Under the pieces are notes generated by a model. The model was not told where the DNA came from and did no database searches. It saw only the letters and a list, made by a program, of their open reading frames with translations. From an uncultured Clostridia bacterium (lineage in GTDB: Bacteria > Bacillota > Clostridia > Christensenellales > UBA1750), in the NCBI GenBank assembly GCA_904393115.1, contig CAJFMX010000003.1, positions 1 through 64,000 on the forward strand: 64,000 nucleotides of DNA. Reading direction: 5' to 3'. A program made the translations under genes and the position numbers. Below, piece after piece: positions 26,046 through 34,528 of the stretch (its first letter is position 1; each line of letters starts with the position of its first letter).

Positions 26046-28232
26046 TTAGGCGTCCGCATACGGCGCGGTGAGGGCGAGGAAGCGGTCGAATTGCTCCTGC
26101 GTCATGCGGAAGTAGACTGTGTTCGACGAGACGCCGTCGCCGGTGTCGTAGTCCTGCAGCACGAAGTAGGTCAGGCCCACGATGGGTTCGTCCAGGGAGT
26201 CGATCTGCGTGGAGCAGTCCCCGAGCAGGTCGAGCAGGCCCAGGAGGTCCTCCCGCGCCGCGGGCCCGGAATCGGCCGCGCCGTCGTAGTCCGCGGGCAC
26301 GGCGTCGGACAGGCCCATCTGCATGTCCAGCGCGCGGCCGGCCGCCCCGGGCTCGTAGATGCGGAACTCCGCCTCAGCCCAGAGCTGCGCGCCCGGCTCC
26401 GCGCTGCGCAGCCAGGCGGCGGACTCCCGCAGCGCATCCAGCGCAACGGCGTCGTGCGGCTGCGCCTCCTCGCCCGGGGATGCTGCTGCGGCGCTCTCCT
26501 CGTTGACGCGCTGCACAGCCTGCAGGAACGTCTGCGGCGTCTTTTCCGTGATCGCGTAGGAGGTGTAGAAGCTCTGCCCGTCCGCCACGCCGGAGAGGCT
26601 GAAGGCCAGGCTGCTGTCCTGCAGGTCCGACGCGGGCACCAGGTCCGAGAGGTACGTCGGCAGCGAGAGCTGCAACAAGAGCTGGTCCGCGTAGGACAGC
26701 GCGGCGTATTCCTCCCGGTAGAGCGCGAAGAAGTCCCGGTCGTCCTGCTGGTTCCAGCCCGGACCGTCGACGGCGAGGATCTCGTCCTCGGCCGGCAGGC
26801 GCGTCAGGACCTCGCGATAGGCGTCCTGCTGCGAGAGCAGGGCCGCAAGGCGCGCAAGATCGCTGTCGCGGAAGTTGACGCGCCGGGTGATCTCCTCGCC
26901 GGAGCGCAGGTGGAACCGCACGCCCATGGGGAAATAGCTGCTGCCATAGCTGGAATCGGTGCGGCCGTCGTACATCGCGACGGTCGAATCCAGCGCGCCC
27001 GTCAGCACGGAGAGGAGCTCCTCGTCCTCTGCGTCCACCTCGGAGACCTGCAGTTCGGCATAGCTCTCCATGCCGCCGAAGGGCTCCATGCCCAGGTTCG
27101 CATACGCGACCTCCTCGGCGGCGGGGACGGCGCGCAGCATCCGCTCGCCCACCGCGCGGCCGAGCACCGGCAGGCCGAACCCCACGACCACCACGACCGG
27201 CAGCACGCACAGGGCCGGCAGGAGGTTGCGCGCCTTCCGGGTCGTCACGAGCTCATAGATGAAGTAGACGGCGAGCGCCAGCAGGAACAGCGGCCAGAAG
27301 AACGCGGCGTCTGAAAAGAGCAGGCGCCAGTCCTCCGAGGCGAGCGCCGCCCCGAGCACCAGGAACACGGGCAGCGAGATCGCGCAGCGGTAGACGTGCT
27401 GCAGGACGCGGTTGGGCGCGCTCTTGCCCGCGGTCTCCGACGCGCGGAAGTGGTGGAAGAAGCCGGCGAGGACCGTGTAGCCCAGCCCCAGCACGCCGGT
27501 GTAGAGAATGCCCGCGCCATAGCGCATGGATTCCTCCAGGGAGAGGTCGCCGATGGCGCCGAAGGAGAGGAGGGTCGCCACGGCCGAGGCCGGAAGGTTC
27601 AGGCTGTAGTTGAACACCGGGCCCAGGTCCCAGGTGTAGAAGATGGGCGCGACGGATTCGAGCATGGCGCCGGCCAGCACGCTGATGAAGCGCGGGAGGA
27701 ACAGCACAATGCCCGTGACGATGAACGCGGAAAACCGCGTGCCCGTGGCCGTGATGCCGACGAGCGCGCAGCCCATGACGAGCGCCGCACAGGCGGTGAA
27801 GTACAGGAACTGGTCCGGAACGTAGGACAGGTTGATGGGCCGGCCGCAGAGCGCATAGACCAGGCAGGCGCCAAGGAGCGAGAGGACAATCGTCCCAACC
27901 AGGTACGTCAGCACCGCGAGCACCCGGGAGACGTAGAGGCACTCCCGCGTCAGCGGCAGCGAGTGATAAAAGTCGGAAGCGTTTCGCCGCGTCAGGAACC
28001 CGAAGGCCGAGTAGACCAGCGTCACCGGCGCAACGTAGACAAAGAGGAAGAGCGGCGGGGAGAAGTCGCTGATCCCCGGCTGCGTCAGCCGGCCGGAGAG
28101 CGAATCGAGCAGGGCCGGGACGATCGTGAACACCACGCACAGCACCAGGTAGATGCTCCCCATGAGCCGGAGCTGGCGCAGCGTTTCCACATAGAGCCCG
28201 GGGTGAAAGAGCATGGAGCGGTTGCGTTTCAT
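26046..28232 (-). CDS. ABC-2-type large membrane protein with extracellular domain
   Basis: A 728-residue membrane protein. About eight hydrophobic segments occupy residues 20-390, including SDFYHSLPLTRECLYVSR, a typical cytoplasmic motif of Clostridia and Bacillus ABC permeases of this class. A large, acidic, soluble C-terminal part (about 400-728) follows, probably extracellular. The start at 28230-28232 is chosen because AGGAGG is seven bases upstream; a GTG two codons earlier is too close. It follows the ATPase gene by 11 nt and forms the membrane part of a YtrA-regulated exporter, possibly for envelope stress or an antibiotic peptide. Confidence 0.83.
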   Translation of the reverse strand: MKRNRSMLFHPGLYVETLRQLRLMGSIYLVLCVVFTIVPALLDSLSGRLTQPGISDFSPPLFLFVYVAPVTLVYSAFGFLTRRNASDFYHSLPLTRECLYVSRVLAVLTYLVGTIVLSLLGACLVYALCGRPINLSYVPDQFLYFTACAALVMGCALVGITATGTRFSAFIVTGIVLFLPRFISVLAGAMLESVAPIFYTWDLGPVFNYSLNLPASAVATLLSFGAIGDLSLEESMRYGAGILYTGVLGLGYTVLAGFFHHFRASETAGKSAPNRVLQHVYRCAISLPVFLVLGAALASEDWRLLFSDAAFFWPLFLLALAVYFIYELVTTRKARNLLPALCVLPVVVVVGFGLPVLGRAVGERMLRAVPAAEEVAYANLGMEPFGGMESYAELQVSEVDAEDEELLSVLTGALDSTVAMYDGRTDSSYGSSYFPMGVRFHLRSGEEITRRVNFRDSDLARLAALLSQQDAYREVLTRLPAEDEILAVDGPGWNQQDDRDFFALYREEYAALSYADQLLLQLSLPTYLSDLVPASDLQDSSLAFSLSGVADGQSFYTSYAITEKTPQTFLQAVQRVNEESAAAASPGEEAQPHDAVALDALRESAAWLRSAEPGAQLWAEAEFRIYEPGAAGRALDMQMGLSDAVPADYDGAADSGPAAREDLLGLLDLLGDCSTQIDSLDEPIVGLTYFVLQDYDTGDGVSSNTVYFRMTQEQFDRFLALTAPYADA

Positions 28233-28243
28233 GCGCACACCTC

Positions 28244-29143
28244 CTATCGGATTTCGTCGTCAAAGGCATAGCCCAGGGATTCCATCTCGTAGAGGAAGAC
28301 CTCCTCCAGCGAAAGGGGGAGCACCTCCAGCAGCACGGGCGACTGCGTGCGCAGCGCCTGCGTCACCGCCTCGCGATCCCCGCGCACGATCAGGTTGGAG
28401 ACGGAGCCGTGCTTTGTGAAGTTCAGCACGTCAAAGCCCGAAAAGACCGTGTGGTCGTAGGCATGGTCAAAGGCGATCTGCACCTTGAAGAGCGTGGTCT
28501 TGAGCTTCTGCACGTCGCTCTCCAGCACGAGGCCGCCCTTGTGCAGCAGCGCGAGCTGGTCGCAGGTATCCTCCAGCTCCCGCAGGCTGTGCGAGGTCAG
28601 CACCGCCGTGCACCCGCGCTCGGCCACGTCCGCGTAGAGCAGCTTCTTGACCAGGTTGCGCAGGATCGGGTCGAGCCCGTCGAACGTCTCGTCCAGAAAC
28701 AGGAAGTCCGCCCGGCAGGAGAGGGCCAGGACCATGGCCGCCTGGCGGCGCATGCCCTTGGAGAAGGTGTTGAGGTTCGCATTCTCCTCCAGATGGAAGA
28801 CCTGCAAGAGCTCCGCATAGCGCGCGGAGTCAAAGCGCGGATAGACCGCCGCGTACGCCTTCTTCATGCGGGCCAGGCTCGACTGCGGCAGGAAGTAGAG
28901 TTCGTCCGGGACAAAGGCGAGGCGGGACTTTAGCTCCGGGTTTTCATAGATGTTCTTCCCGTCCAGGGTCACGTTTCCCTTGTCCGGCCGGTAGATGCCG
29001 CAGATCAGGCGCAGCAGCGTGGACTTGCCCGCGCCGTTGGCGCCCACCAGGCCGTAGACGCACCCCTCGGGGATCGTGCAGTCCAGACCGGAGATCGCCG
29101 GAAAATCGCCAAATCGCTTGGTAAGGCCGTTGACCTGTATCAT
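28244..29143 (-). CDS. ABC transporter ATP-binding protein
   Basis: A 299-residue ATPase of the YtrB/BcrA type. Walker A GANGAGKST (about 34-42), signature FSKGMRRQ, Walker B FLFLDETFDGLD and the H-loop LTSHSL are present. A C-terminal extension of about 90 residues follows. Its ATG overlaps the gntR stop as ATGA. It energises the permease encoded next. Confidence 0.94.
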   Translation of the reverse strand: MIQVNGLTKRFGDFPAISGLDCTIPEGCVYGLVGANGAGKSTLLRLICGIYRPDKGNVTLDGKNIYENPELKSRLAFVPDELYFLPQSSLARMKKAYAAVYPRFDSARYAELLQVFHLEENANLNTFSKGMRRQAAMVLALSCRADFLFLDETFDGLDPILRNLVKKLLYADVAERGCTAVLTSHSLRELEDTCDQLALLHKGGLVLESDVQKLKTTLFKVQIAFDHAYDHTVFSGFDVLNFTKHGSVSNLIVRGDREAVTQALRTQSPVLLEVLPLSLEEVFLYEMESLGYAFDDEIR

Positions 29144-29526
29144 GTTGCCCCTCCTTGTTTCGCTTCGTTGTAGGCGCGCGTTACGGCGGAGACGATGTCG
29201 GAAAGCGGAATCCCCGCCTGCGCGAGCTGGCCGGTCTTTTCCGCGACGTCCCGGAGCAGCGCCTGCCGGCTGGCGCGCAGCGCTTCCGGCGCGCCCGGGG
29301 AGATGAAGCGGCCGTTGCCCGGGACGCTGTAGCAGAGCCCCCGGCGCTCCAGCTCGGCATAGGCCTTTTGCAGCGTGTTGGGGTTCACGGACAGCTCCAC
29401 CGAGAGGCTGCGCACGGAGGGCAGCAGGCTCTCGGGCGCAAGGTCCCCCAGGGCGATGTGCATCTCCACCTGCTCGATGATCTGCTCGTAGATGGGCACG
29501 CGCGAGTACTTGTCGATGGTGAACAT
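29140..29526 (-). CDS. GntR-family regulator, YtrA subfamily
   Basis: A 128-residue regulator. The winged helix begins SRVPIYEQIIEQVEMHI, with SVRSLSVELSVNPNTLQKAYAELERRG as the recognition part; the short C-terminal tail with no effector domain is the YtrA pattern. The start at 29524-29526 has GGAGGGAGGCC directly upstream. It is the first gene of the operon and almost certainly represses it through the palindrome at 29546-29564. Confidence 0.93.
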   Translation of the reverse strand: MFTIDKYSRVPIYEQIIEQVEMHIALGDLAPESLLPSVRSLSVELSVNPNTLQKAYAELERRGLCYSVPGNGRFISPGAPEALRASRQALLRDVAEKTGQLAQAGIPLSDIVSAVTRAYNEAKQGGAT

Positions 29527-29545
29527 GGCCTCCCTCCTTTTGTGT

Positions 29546-29599
29546 GTACTATGCCATATAGTACAGTTAGAGCATAGCGGGAAACGCCGCATTTGTCAA
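29546..29599 (-). promoter_or_regulatory. Promoter and palindromic operator of the gntR operon
   Basis: Leftward TTGACA (29594-29599) and TATGCT (29571-29576) are 17 bp apart. Directly downstream GTACTAT and ATAGTAC form a perfect 7-bp inverted repeat with a 5-bp centre (29546-29564), over the expected transcription start. This is the standard arrangement for an autorepressing GntR protein. Confidence 0.85.
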
Positions 29600-29702
29600 G
29601 AAGAAACGCCGCGCGCCGGGAAAAAAGGCGGGAGAACGTTGCGGCGGAGCGCTTTGCGAGGTAGAATAGAACCCAGCAAGATGCGAAACGGGGGACGAAG
29701 GA

Positions 29703-30791
29703 TTGGACAACAAGGCGATTCTCTGCGTCATCGCGGTTTTTTTCGCCATAGGCGGGATAGACGATCTGATCGGGAACCGGCTCGGGCTCGGGAGCGTCTT
29801 CCTGGAGACGCTGCAGAAGATGGGCATGATCCTGCTGGGGGTGATGGGCATCTATTCGCTGGCCCCGGTCGCGGCCGAGTACGTCGGCGCGGCGGTGACG
29901 CCGCTTGCGGACGCGCTGCACATGGACCCCTCGGTCTTTCCCGCGATGCTCTTTCCGGTGGACATGGGGGGATTCCAGCTCGCGGTCGAGACGGCGAAGG
30001 ACCCCCGGATGGGCCTGGTCTCGGGCGCGCTCATCGCGTCCCTGTGCGGCGCGACGGTGGGGTACACCGTCACCGTCGCCTCGACCGTGATGGACAAGCG
30101 CTTCTTTCCGCAGCTGGCGCGGGGAATCCTCTCGGGCATGGCGGGCATCCCGGTGGGGTGCGTCGTCGGCGCGGTGCTGGCGGGGGTGCCGCTCCCCGCG
30201 GCGCTGTACAACTGCCTGCCCCTCTGGGTGCTGGCGGGGCTGCTGATGTGGGGGCTCCTGTGCGCGCCGGAGAAGATGACCAAGGGCTTTACGGTCTTTG
30301 GCCGCATCCTGTCGGCCATTGCGGTGGTGGGCCTGATCCTGCAGGCGGTGCAGATGCTCACCGGGTGGACGATCCTGCCCGGCATGGCCCCCGCGCAGGA
30401 GGGGCTGCGCCTTGTGGGCACGATCATCTTCATCATGACCGGGGCCATGTGCCTGCTGACGGTGCTCAGCCGGGTCCTGCGCCGCCCGCTCCGGTTCGTC
30501 GCGCGGAAGATGGGCGTCGGCGGGGAGGCGGTCACGGGCATCCTGAGCGCCGCGGTCTCCGTCACCCTCACCTTTACGCAGGTCGAGAAGATGGACGAGC
30601 GGGGGCTGATCGTGGTCTGCGCCTTCTGCGCGACGGGCGCGCACGTCATCGGCGGGCAGCTCGGGGTCGTCGCAGACCTTGCGCCGGAGATGGTTTGGCC
30701 CTTCCTTGCGGCCAAGGCCGTCGCCGGCGCGGTCGGGATCGCGCTGGCGCTGGTCCTGACCCGGAACAGGCAAAACGCCGCGCAGGCGTAA
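29703..30791 (+). CDS. eutH: Ethanolamine transporter EutH-like protein
   Basis: A 362-residue integral membrane protein with about ten hydrophobic segments. MGMILLGVMGIYSLAP, the conserved FPVDMGG and the ITGAMCL-like IMTGAMCLLTVL segment fit EutH, which brings ethanolamine into the cell. The start is TTG at 29703 with GGGGGACGAAGGA upstream. No other eut gene is in the window, so it is an orphan; ethanolamine specificity is taken from the family. Confidence 0.85.
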   Translation: MDNKAILCVIAVFFAIGGIDDLIGNRLGLGSVFLETLQKMGMILLGVMGIYSLAPVAAEYVGAAVTPLADALHMDPSVFPAMLFPVDMGGFQLAVETAKDPRMGLVSGALIASLCGATVGYTVTVASTVMDKRFFPQLARGILSGMAGIPVGCVVGAVLAGVPLPAALYNCLPLWVLAGLLMWGLLCAPEKMTKGFTVFGRILSAIAVVGLILQAVQMLTGWTILPGMAPAQEGLRLVGTIIFIMTGAMCLLTVLSRVLRRPLRFVARKMGVGGEAVTGILSAAVSVTLTFTQVEKMDERGLIVVCAFCATGAHVIGGQLGVVADLAPEMVWPFLAAKAVAGAVGIALALVLTRNRQNAAQA

Positions 30792-30796
30792 GGGGC

Positions 30797-30881
30797 GGCG
30801 CCCACACTGTGGGCTTTGGCGCCCGCACTGTGGGTTTTGGGCGCCCACACTGTGGGCTTTGGCGCCCGCACTGCGGGTTTT
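30797..30881. repeat. Four short tandem palindromic repeats
   Basis: Four units of 21, 21, 22 and 21 bp (30797-30817, 30818-30838, 30839-30860, 30861-30881). Each starts GGCGCCC and contains CCCACACTGTGGG or CCCGCACTGTGGG (CTGCGGG in the last), then three or four Ts. Units alternate A-B-A-B, so the array looks like a doubled 42-bp pair. It starts six bases after the eutH stop. Confidence 0.9.
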
Positions 30882-30915
30882 GGCGCCGGATTTGCGCGGT
30901 TTGGACAGAACCTTG

Positions 30916-30944
30916 TTGTAATCTCAAAGGATGTGTGCTACAAT
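30916..30944 (+). promoter_or_regulatory. Promoter of the small membrane protein gene
   Basis: TTGTAA (30916-30921) and TACAAT (30939-30944) are separated by 17 bp, about 30 nt ahead of the start codon. Confidence 0.65.
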
Positions 30945-30975
30945 CAGTCCAAACTCAAGAAGGAGGCAGGCGCAG

Positions 30976-31227
30976 ATGAAGAAGTGGAGGACGGGCGTGC
31001 TGGCCGCCGCCGCTGCCGTGCTGGTCCCGCAGACGGCGAGCGCGCAGGAGGGGATTCTCCCCGTGCGGCAGGTTCTGATGGGCGCGGAACGCGTGCAGGC
31101 CTACTGGGTGCTGGGCGCGTGCTCGGCGCTGTTCGTGGTGCTGATTTTCGTCTGGAGCGTCCGGCTCAAGCGCGCGTCCCAGCAGGCGACCCCCATGCCG
31201 CGCCTGCCGCACCGCGTGCGGAAATAG
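30976..31227 (+). CDS. Small single-pass membrane protein
   Basis: An 83-residue protein of unknown family. MKKWRTGVLAAAAAVLVPQTASAQ is a signal peptide with an ASA cleavage site. A second hydrophobic segment YWVLGACSALFVVLIFVWSV is followed by a basic tail (RLKRAS...HRVRK), so the mature protein would sit in the membrane with the C-terminus inside. GGAGGCAGG supplies the ribosome site. It has its own promoter and terminator. Confidence 0.75.
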   Translation: MKKWRTGVLAAAAAVLVPQTASAQEGILPVRQVLMGAERVQAYWVLGACSALFVVLIFVWSVRLKRASQQATPMPRLPHRVRK

Positions 31228-31238
31228 GAGGAACAAAC

Positions 31239-31271
31239 GGGCAGCCATCGCCAAGCGATGGCTGCCCGTTT
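31239..31271. terminator. Hairpin between convergent genes
   Basis: GGGCAGCCATCG pairs perfectly with CGATGGCTGCCC around a CAAG loop, followed by GTTTGCC. It separates the small membrane protein from the Myb-like gene on the other strand. Confidence 0.8.
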
Positions 31272-31288
31272 GCCTTGCCGGGGGCCGG

Positions 31289-31921
31289 TCAGGGCGCGTC
31301 CGCCGGCGCGACCAGGTCGGCAATTTGCAGGCAGAGGTCCAGGTATTGCCGGCTGCGCGCGTCGTCCATGCCCTCGGCGCGGGCGGCGATGCGGCGCGTC
31401 AGCGCCTCGGCCGGCGCCAGGCGCAGCGAGGCCTCCCGCGGCAGGGAGCGCGCGCGCTGGAACGGGTCCGCGCAGGGGAGCCCTTCGCTGCGCAGCTCCT
31501 CCAATACGCTCCGCACGCGGTCCGGATGGGACTTGAGCAGCGCGCGGTACTTGTTTTGCAGGCGCAGGGCCGCGCTGCGGTCCCCGCCGCCCATGGCGGT
31601 CACGCAGGCGCGCACGGAGATGCCCTTGCCCTGCGCCATGAGCACCTCGCGCAGGAGCAGGTCGATCTCCTCCGAAGAAAAGGGCTGAAAGGGCAGCGCG
31701 CGGCCGGTGGGGACGTCCTCCGGGGCCTGGCCCGCCTTGACCGCGGCGTAATAATAGTTGCGGATGCTATTGGCCTTGCGCCCCGTGCGCGCAGCCAGGC
31801 GGTCAAAGGCCGCGCGCAAGGGCTGGCCCTGGGCGCAGCAGGCGCGAACCTCCTGCCAGAGCAGGGCGGTTTCCTCCTCGCTCCAACCGTTGTGTGTGGG
31901 CAGTTGCAGGACCTGACTCAT
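31289..31921 (-). CDS. Myb/SANT-like DNA-binding protein
   Basis: A 210-residue protein. The N-terminal NGWSEEETALLWQEV helix and the RTGRKANSIRNYYY segment are the paired tryptophan/helix pattern of bacterial Myb-like regulators such as RsfA of Bacillus spores. A second similar unit (PFSSEEIDLLLREVL ... RLQNKYRALLKSH) follows. AGGAGGCCATTTC precedes ATG 31919-31921. It may regulate transcription, perhaps in sporulation; this is inferred from the fold. Confidence 0.75.
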   Translation of the reverse strand: MSQVLQLPTHNGWSEEETALLWQEVRACCAQGQPLRAAFDRLAARTGRKANSIRNYYYAAVKAGQAPEDVPTGRALPFQPFSSEEIDLLLREVLMAQGKGISVRACVTAMGGGDRSAALRLQNKYRALLKSHPDRVRSVLEELRSEGLPCADPFQRARSLPREASLRLAPAEALTRRIAARAEGMDDARSRQYLDLCLQIADLVAPADAP

Positions 31922-32081
31922 GAAATGGCCTCCTTGCGAAATGGTTTTTTGCACATCCTGTATTCCATAAAGAGTATGCGCACAAACCGCGCGCCTTATG
32001 CCATTTCTGCAAAAAACTTCTTCCCATTCCGGTCGCGGATGGGGTATACTGAACGCAAAAAAGAGCGGAGGGAAATCCCAC

Positions 32082-33050
32082 ATGCAGATGCCCTGGATCT
32101 TGCAGAGCGCCGTGGAGCGCGAACTGGAGGGCTGCCCGGCGCAGGCCGTGCGCGCCGCGGCGCTCGACCTCTCCCGCAGGTATCGGGAGAGCGGGCGGGC
32201 GCCGGACGGCGCGCGCCTTGCGCGCAGCGCGGAGGAGGTGCGCGCCTATGCGGCCTTCCGCATGCCGGCGACCTATGCGGCGGTATCGCGCGCGCTGGAG
32301 ATCGCGCGGGAGGCCGGCCTGCCCGGCGCGCAGACGCTCACCGACGTCGGCAGCGGCAGCGGCAGCGCCTTCTGGGCCGTGCGCCAGGCCTTCCCGGCGC
32401 TTGCGCAGGCGCGCCTGCTGGAGCGGGAGGCCGGGATGATCGCCCTGGCCAAGCGCCTTGCCGCGGAGCAGGAGGGCTGCCGCGTGGAGTGGATCGCGGG
32501 GGACATGCGCCAGACGCCCATCCCGCCGGCGGACCTTGTCACGGCCTCCTACTGCCTGGGCGAACTTCGGCCGGAGGACGCAGAGACGGTGGCGCTGCGG
32601 CTCTGGGAGGCCGCGGGCCGCGCGCTGCTCCTGGTGGAACCGGGCACGCCGGAGGGCCACGCGCGCATCCGGCGCTATGCGGGCCTGCTCGCGCAGCGGG
32701 GCGCGCAGATCCTCGCGCCCTGCCCCCGGGGAACGGAGGCCTGCCCGCTCGGGGACGCGGACTTCTGCGCCTTCACGGTGCGCGTGGAGCGCACGCGCCT
32801 GCACCGCTTCCTCAAGGACGGCGAGCTGCCCTACGAGGACGAGAGCTTCTCCTTCCTGCTGGCCGCGCGGGAGGCGGGCGCGCCGCCGGCGGCGCGCGTG
32901 CTGCGGCGGCCCCGCGTCCACTCCGGGTTCGTGGAGCTCTCCCTCTGCCGGGCGGGCGGCGCGGCCTGGGAGAAGGTGACCCGCAAGAGCCCCGGCTTCA
33001 AGCGCGCGCGCAAGGCCGAGCCTGGCGACGGCTGGGGGGAGGGGACCTAG
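32082..33050 (+). CDS. Rsm22-like SAM-dependent methyltransferase
   Basis: A 322-residue methyltransferase. The N-terminal AYAAFRMPATYAAVSRAL segment and LTDVGSGSGSAFWA (SAM motif I), then LVTASYCLGEL and LLLVEPGTPEGHARI, match the Rsm22 family of small-subunit ribosomal methyltransferases. The start at 32082 lies nine bases after GGAGGG; a second Met follows two codons later. Its TAG overlaps the TAG of the convergent ABC-F gene within CTAG. Confidence 0.85.
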   Translation: MQMPWILQSAVERELEGCPAQAVRAAALDLSRRYRESGRAPDGARLARSAEEVRAYAAFRMPATYAAVSRALEIAREAGLPGAQTLTDVGSGSGSAFWAVRQAFPALAQARLLEREAGMIALAKRLAAEQEGCRVEWIAGDMRQTPIPPADLVTASYCLGELRPEDAETVALRLWEAAGRALLLVEPGTPEGHARIRRYAGLLAQRGAQILAPCPRGTEACPLGDADFCAFTVRVERTRLHRFLKDGELPYEDESFSFLLAAREAGAPPAARVLRRPRVHSGFVELSLCRAGGAAWEKVTRKSPGFKRARKAEPGDGWGEGT

Positions 33051-34483
33051 AGCCCGAGCGACTCCTCGGCAAAGCGCGCAAAGTCCTGCTGGACGAGGCG
33101 GAGCGCGCCGCCGCGCAGGTCGAGCACGCTCGTGCAGAGCCTGCGCAGCAGGTAGAGGTCGTGCGAGGCGATCAGGAGCGTGCCGTTGTAGCTGGCCAGC
33201 GTCTCCTCCAGCTGCTCGCGCGCGGGCAGGTCCAGGTGGTTCGTTGGCTCGTCCAGCAGCAGGAAGTCCTCCTGGCGCAGGATGGCCATGGCGAGCTTGC
33301 ACTTCATCTGCTCGCCAAAGGAGAGGGCGCGCGCGGGCTGCGCGAGCTGGCGGGACGTGAGCCCCAGGTTGTTGAGCAGCCTGCGCTCCGCGCCGCCGAC
33401 CGTCCCCAGCTCCGCCTGGAGCAGGGCGAGCACGGTCTGCTCCGTATCGGTGAAGGCGAAGTCCTGCCGGATCAGGCAGGGCCGCGCGCTGGGCGAGACC
33501 CAGAGCTCGCCCTCGAAGGACTCCTCGCCGGCGATCATGCGCAGCAGCGTGGTCTTTCCCGCGCCGTTTTCGCCAAAGAGCGCCACGCGGTCCCCGCCGC
33601 GCAGGGCAAAGGACGCGCCGGTGAACAGCGCGTGCGCGCCAAAGCGCTTGCCAAGGTCCTTCGCCTCGAGGATGCGGCGGCTGTGCGCGCTCTGGCCCTC
33701 GATTTCGAAGCGCACGCGGCGCTCGGCCTTGGGGCGCTCGGGCGCGGCCTCGCGCATCCGCTCCAGGCGGCGGATGTCGTTTTTGACCTTTTTGTCCATC
33801 TTTTTGGCGCTGGCGCGCCGCTTTTCCTTTTCGCCCATCTTCAGGCCGCTGGAGGGCGCCTCCGTGGACTTGCGGTGCGCGGTCTGGGCGCGCTGGCGCA
33901 GGGCGGCGATGTCCTCCTCGAGCGCGCGCTGGCGCCGCTGCCCGACCTCGTACTGGTGGAGCTGTTCCGCGTAGCGCTGCGCCTTCTGCGCGCGGTAGTC
34001 GGAGTAGCCGCCCGCGTATTCCGTGAGGCGGCCGTCCGCAAGCTCCAGGATGCGGTCCGCGGCGGCGTCCAGGAAGTAGCGGTCGTGGGAGACGACGAGC
34101 GTCGCGGCGCGCAGCGCTTGCAGGCGCTGCAGGAGGTAGGCGATGTTGCGCGCGTCCAGGTGATTGGTCGGCTCGTCCAGGAGGAGCAGGCCCGGCTGCT
34201 GGGCGAGGACCGCGTCCAGCGCCGCGCGGGTGCGCTCGCCGCCGGAGAGCGCGTCCGCGGCCCGCTGCTCCTGGCGCAGGAAGCCCAGCGCGCAGGTCGT
34301 GCGCACAAGGCCGGAGTCCGGCAGGAGCTCGCCGGCGATCAGGCGCAAGAGCGTGGTCTTGCCCGCGCCGTTCGGGCCCACAAGGCCCACGCATTCGCCG
34401 GTTTCCAGGGAAAAGGAGAGATTGTCCAGCAGGGTTCTGTCGCCCAGCGACAGGGTGAGGTTGCGAACGAGAAGCAGCGGCAT
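33047..34483 (-). CDS. ABC-F family ATPase, possible ribosome-protection protein
   Basis: A 478-residue protein with two ABC domains and no membrane part. Walker A motifs are GPNGAGKT (about 36-43) and GENGAGKT (about 300), signatures LSGGERTR and LSFGEQMK, with LLLLDEPTNHLD and its second copy. The linker is long and basic (KKMDKKVKNDIRRLERMRE). ABC-F proteins act on the ribosome; short two-domain members with leader attenuation often give resistance to macrolides, lincosamides or pleuromutilins. ATG at 34481-34483 is seven bases from GGGGG; an earlier ATG at 34487-34489 is too close. Regulation by attenuation is suggested by the leader. Confidence 0.88.
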   Translation of the reverse strand: MPLLLVRNLTLSLGDRTLLDNLSFSLETGECVGLVGPNGAGKTTLLRLIAGELLPDSGLVRTTCALGFLRQEQRAADALSGGERTRAALDAVLAQQPGLLLLDEPTNHLDARNIAYLLQRLQALRAATLVVSHDRYFLDAAADRILELADGRLTEYAGGYSDYRAQKAQRYAEQLHQYEVGQRRQRALEEDIAALRQRAQTAHRKSTEAPSSGLKMGEKEKRRASAKKMDKKVKNDIRRLERMREAAPERPKAERRVRFEIEGQSAHSRRILEAKDLGKRFGAHALFTGASFALRGGDRVALFGENGAGKTTLLRMIAGEESFEGELWVSPSARPCLIRQDFAFTDTEQTVLALLQAELGTVGGAERRLLNNLGLTSRQLAQPARALSFGEQMKCKLAMAILRQEDFLLLDEPTNHLDLPAREQLEETLASYNGTLLIASHDLYLLRRLCTSVLDLRGGALRLVQQDFARFAEESLGL

Positions 34484-34506
34484 GTGCATTCCCCCAAAAT
34501 ACAAAA

Positions 34507-34528
34507 CGTCCCCGCGCAGGCGGGGACG
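34507..34528 (-). terminator. Intrinsic terminator just ahead of the ABC-F start (attenuator)
   Basis: Leftward, GTCCCCGC and GCGGGGAC form an 8-bp stem with a CTGC loop, followed by GTTTTGTATTTT and then the ABC-F ribosome site 11 nt further. There is no complete gene for it to terminate, so it most likely attenuates the ABC-F transcript. Confidence 0.75.

Noticed and set aside
30797-30881. Possible CRISPR array
   Set aside because: Units are directly adjacent without unique spacers and no cas gene is present.
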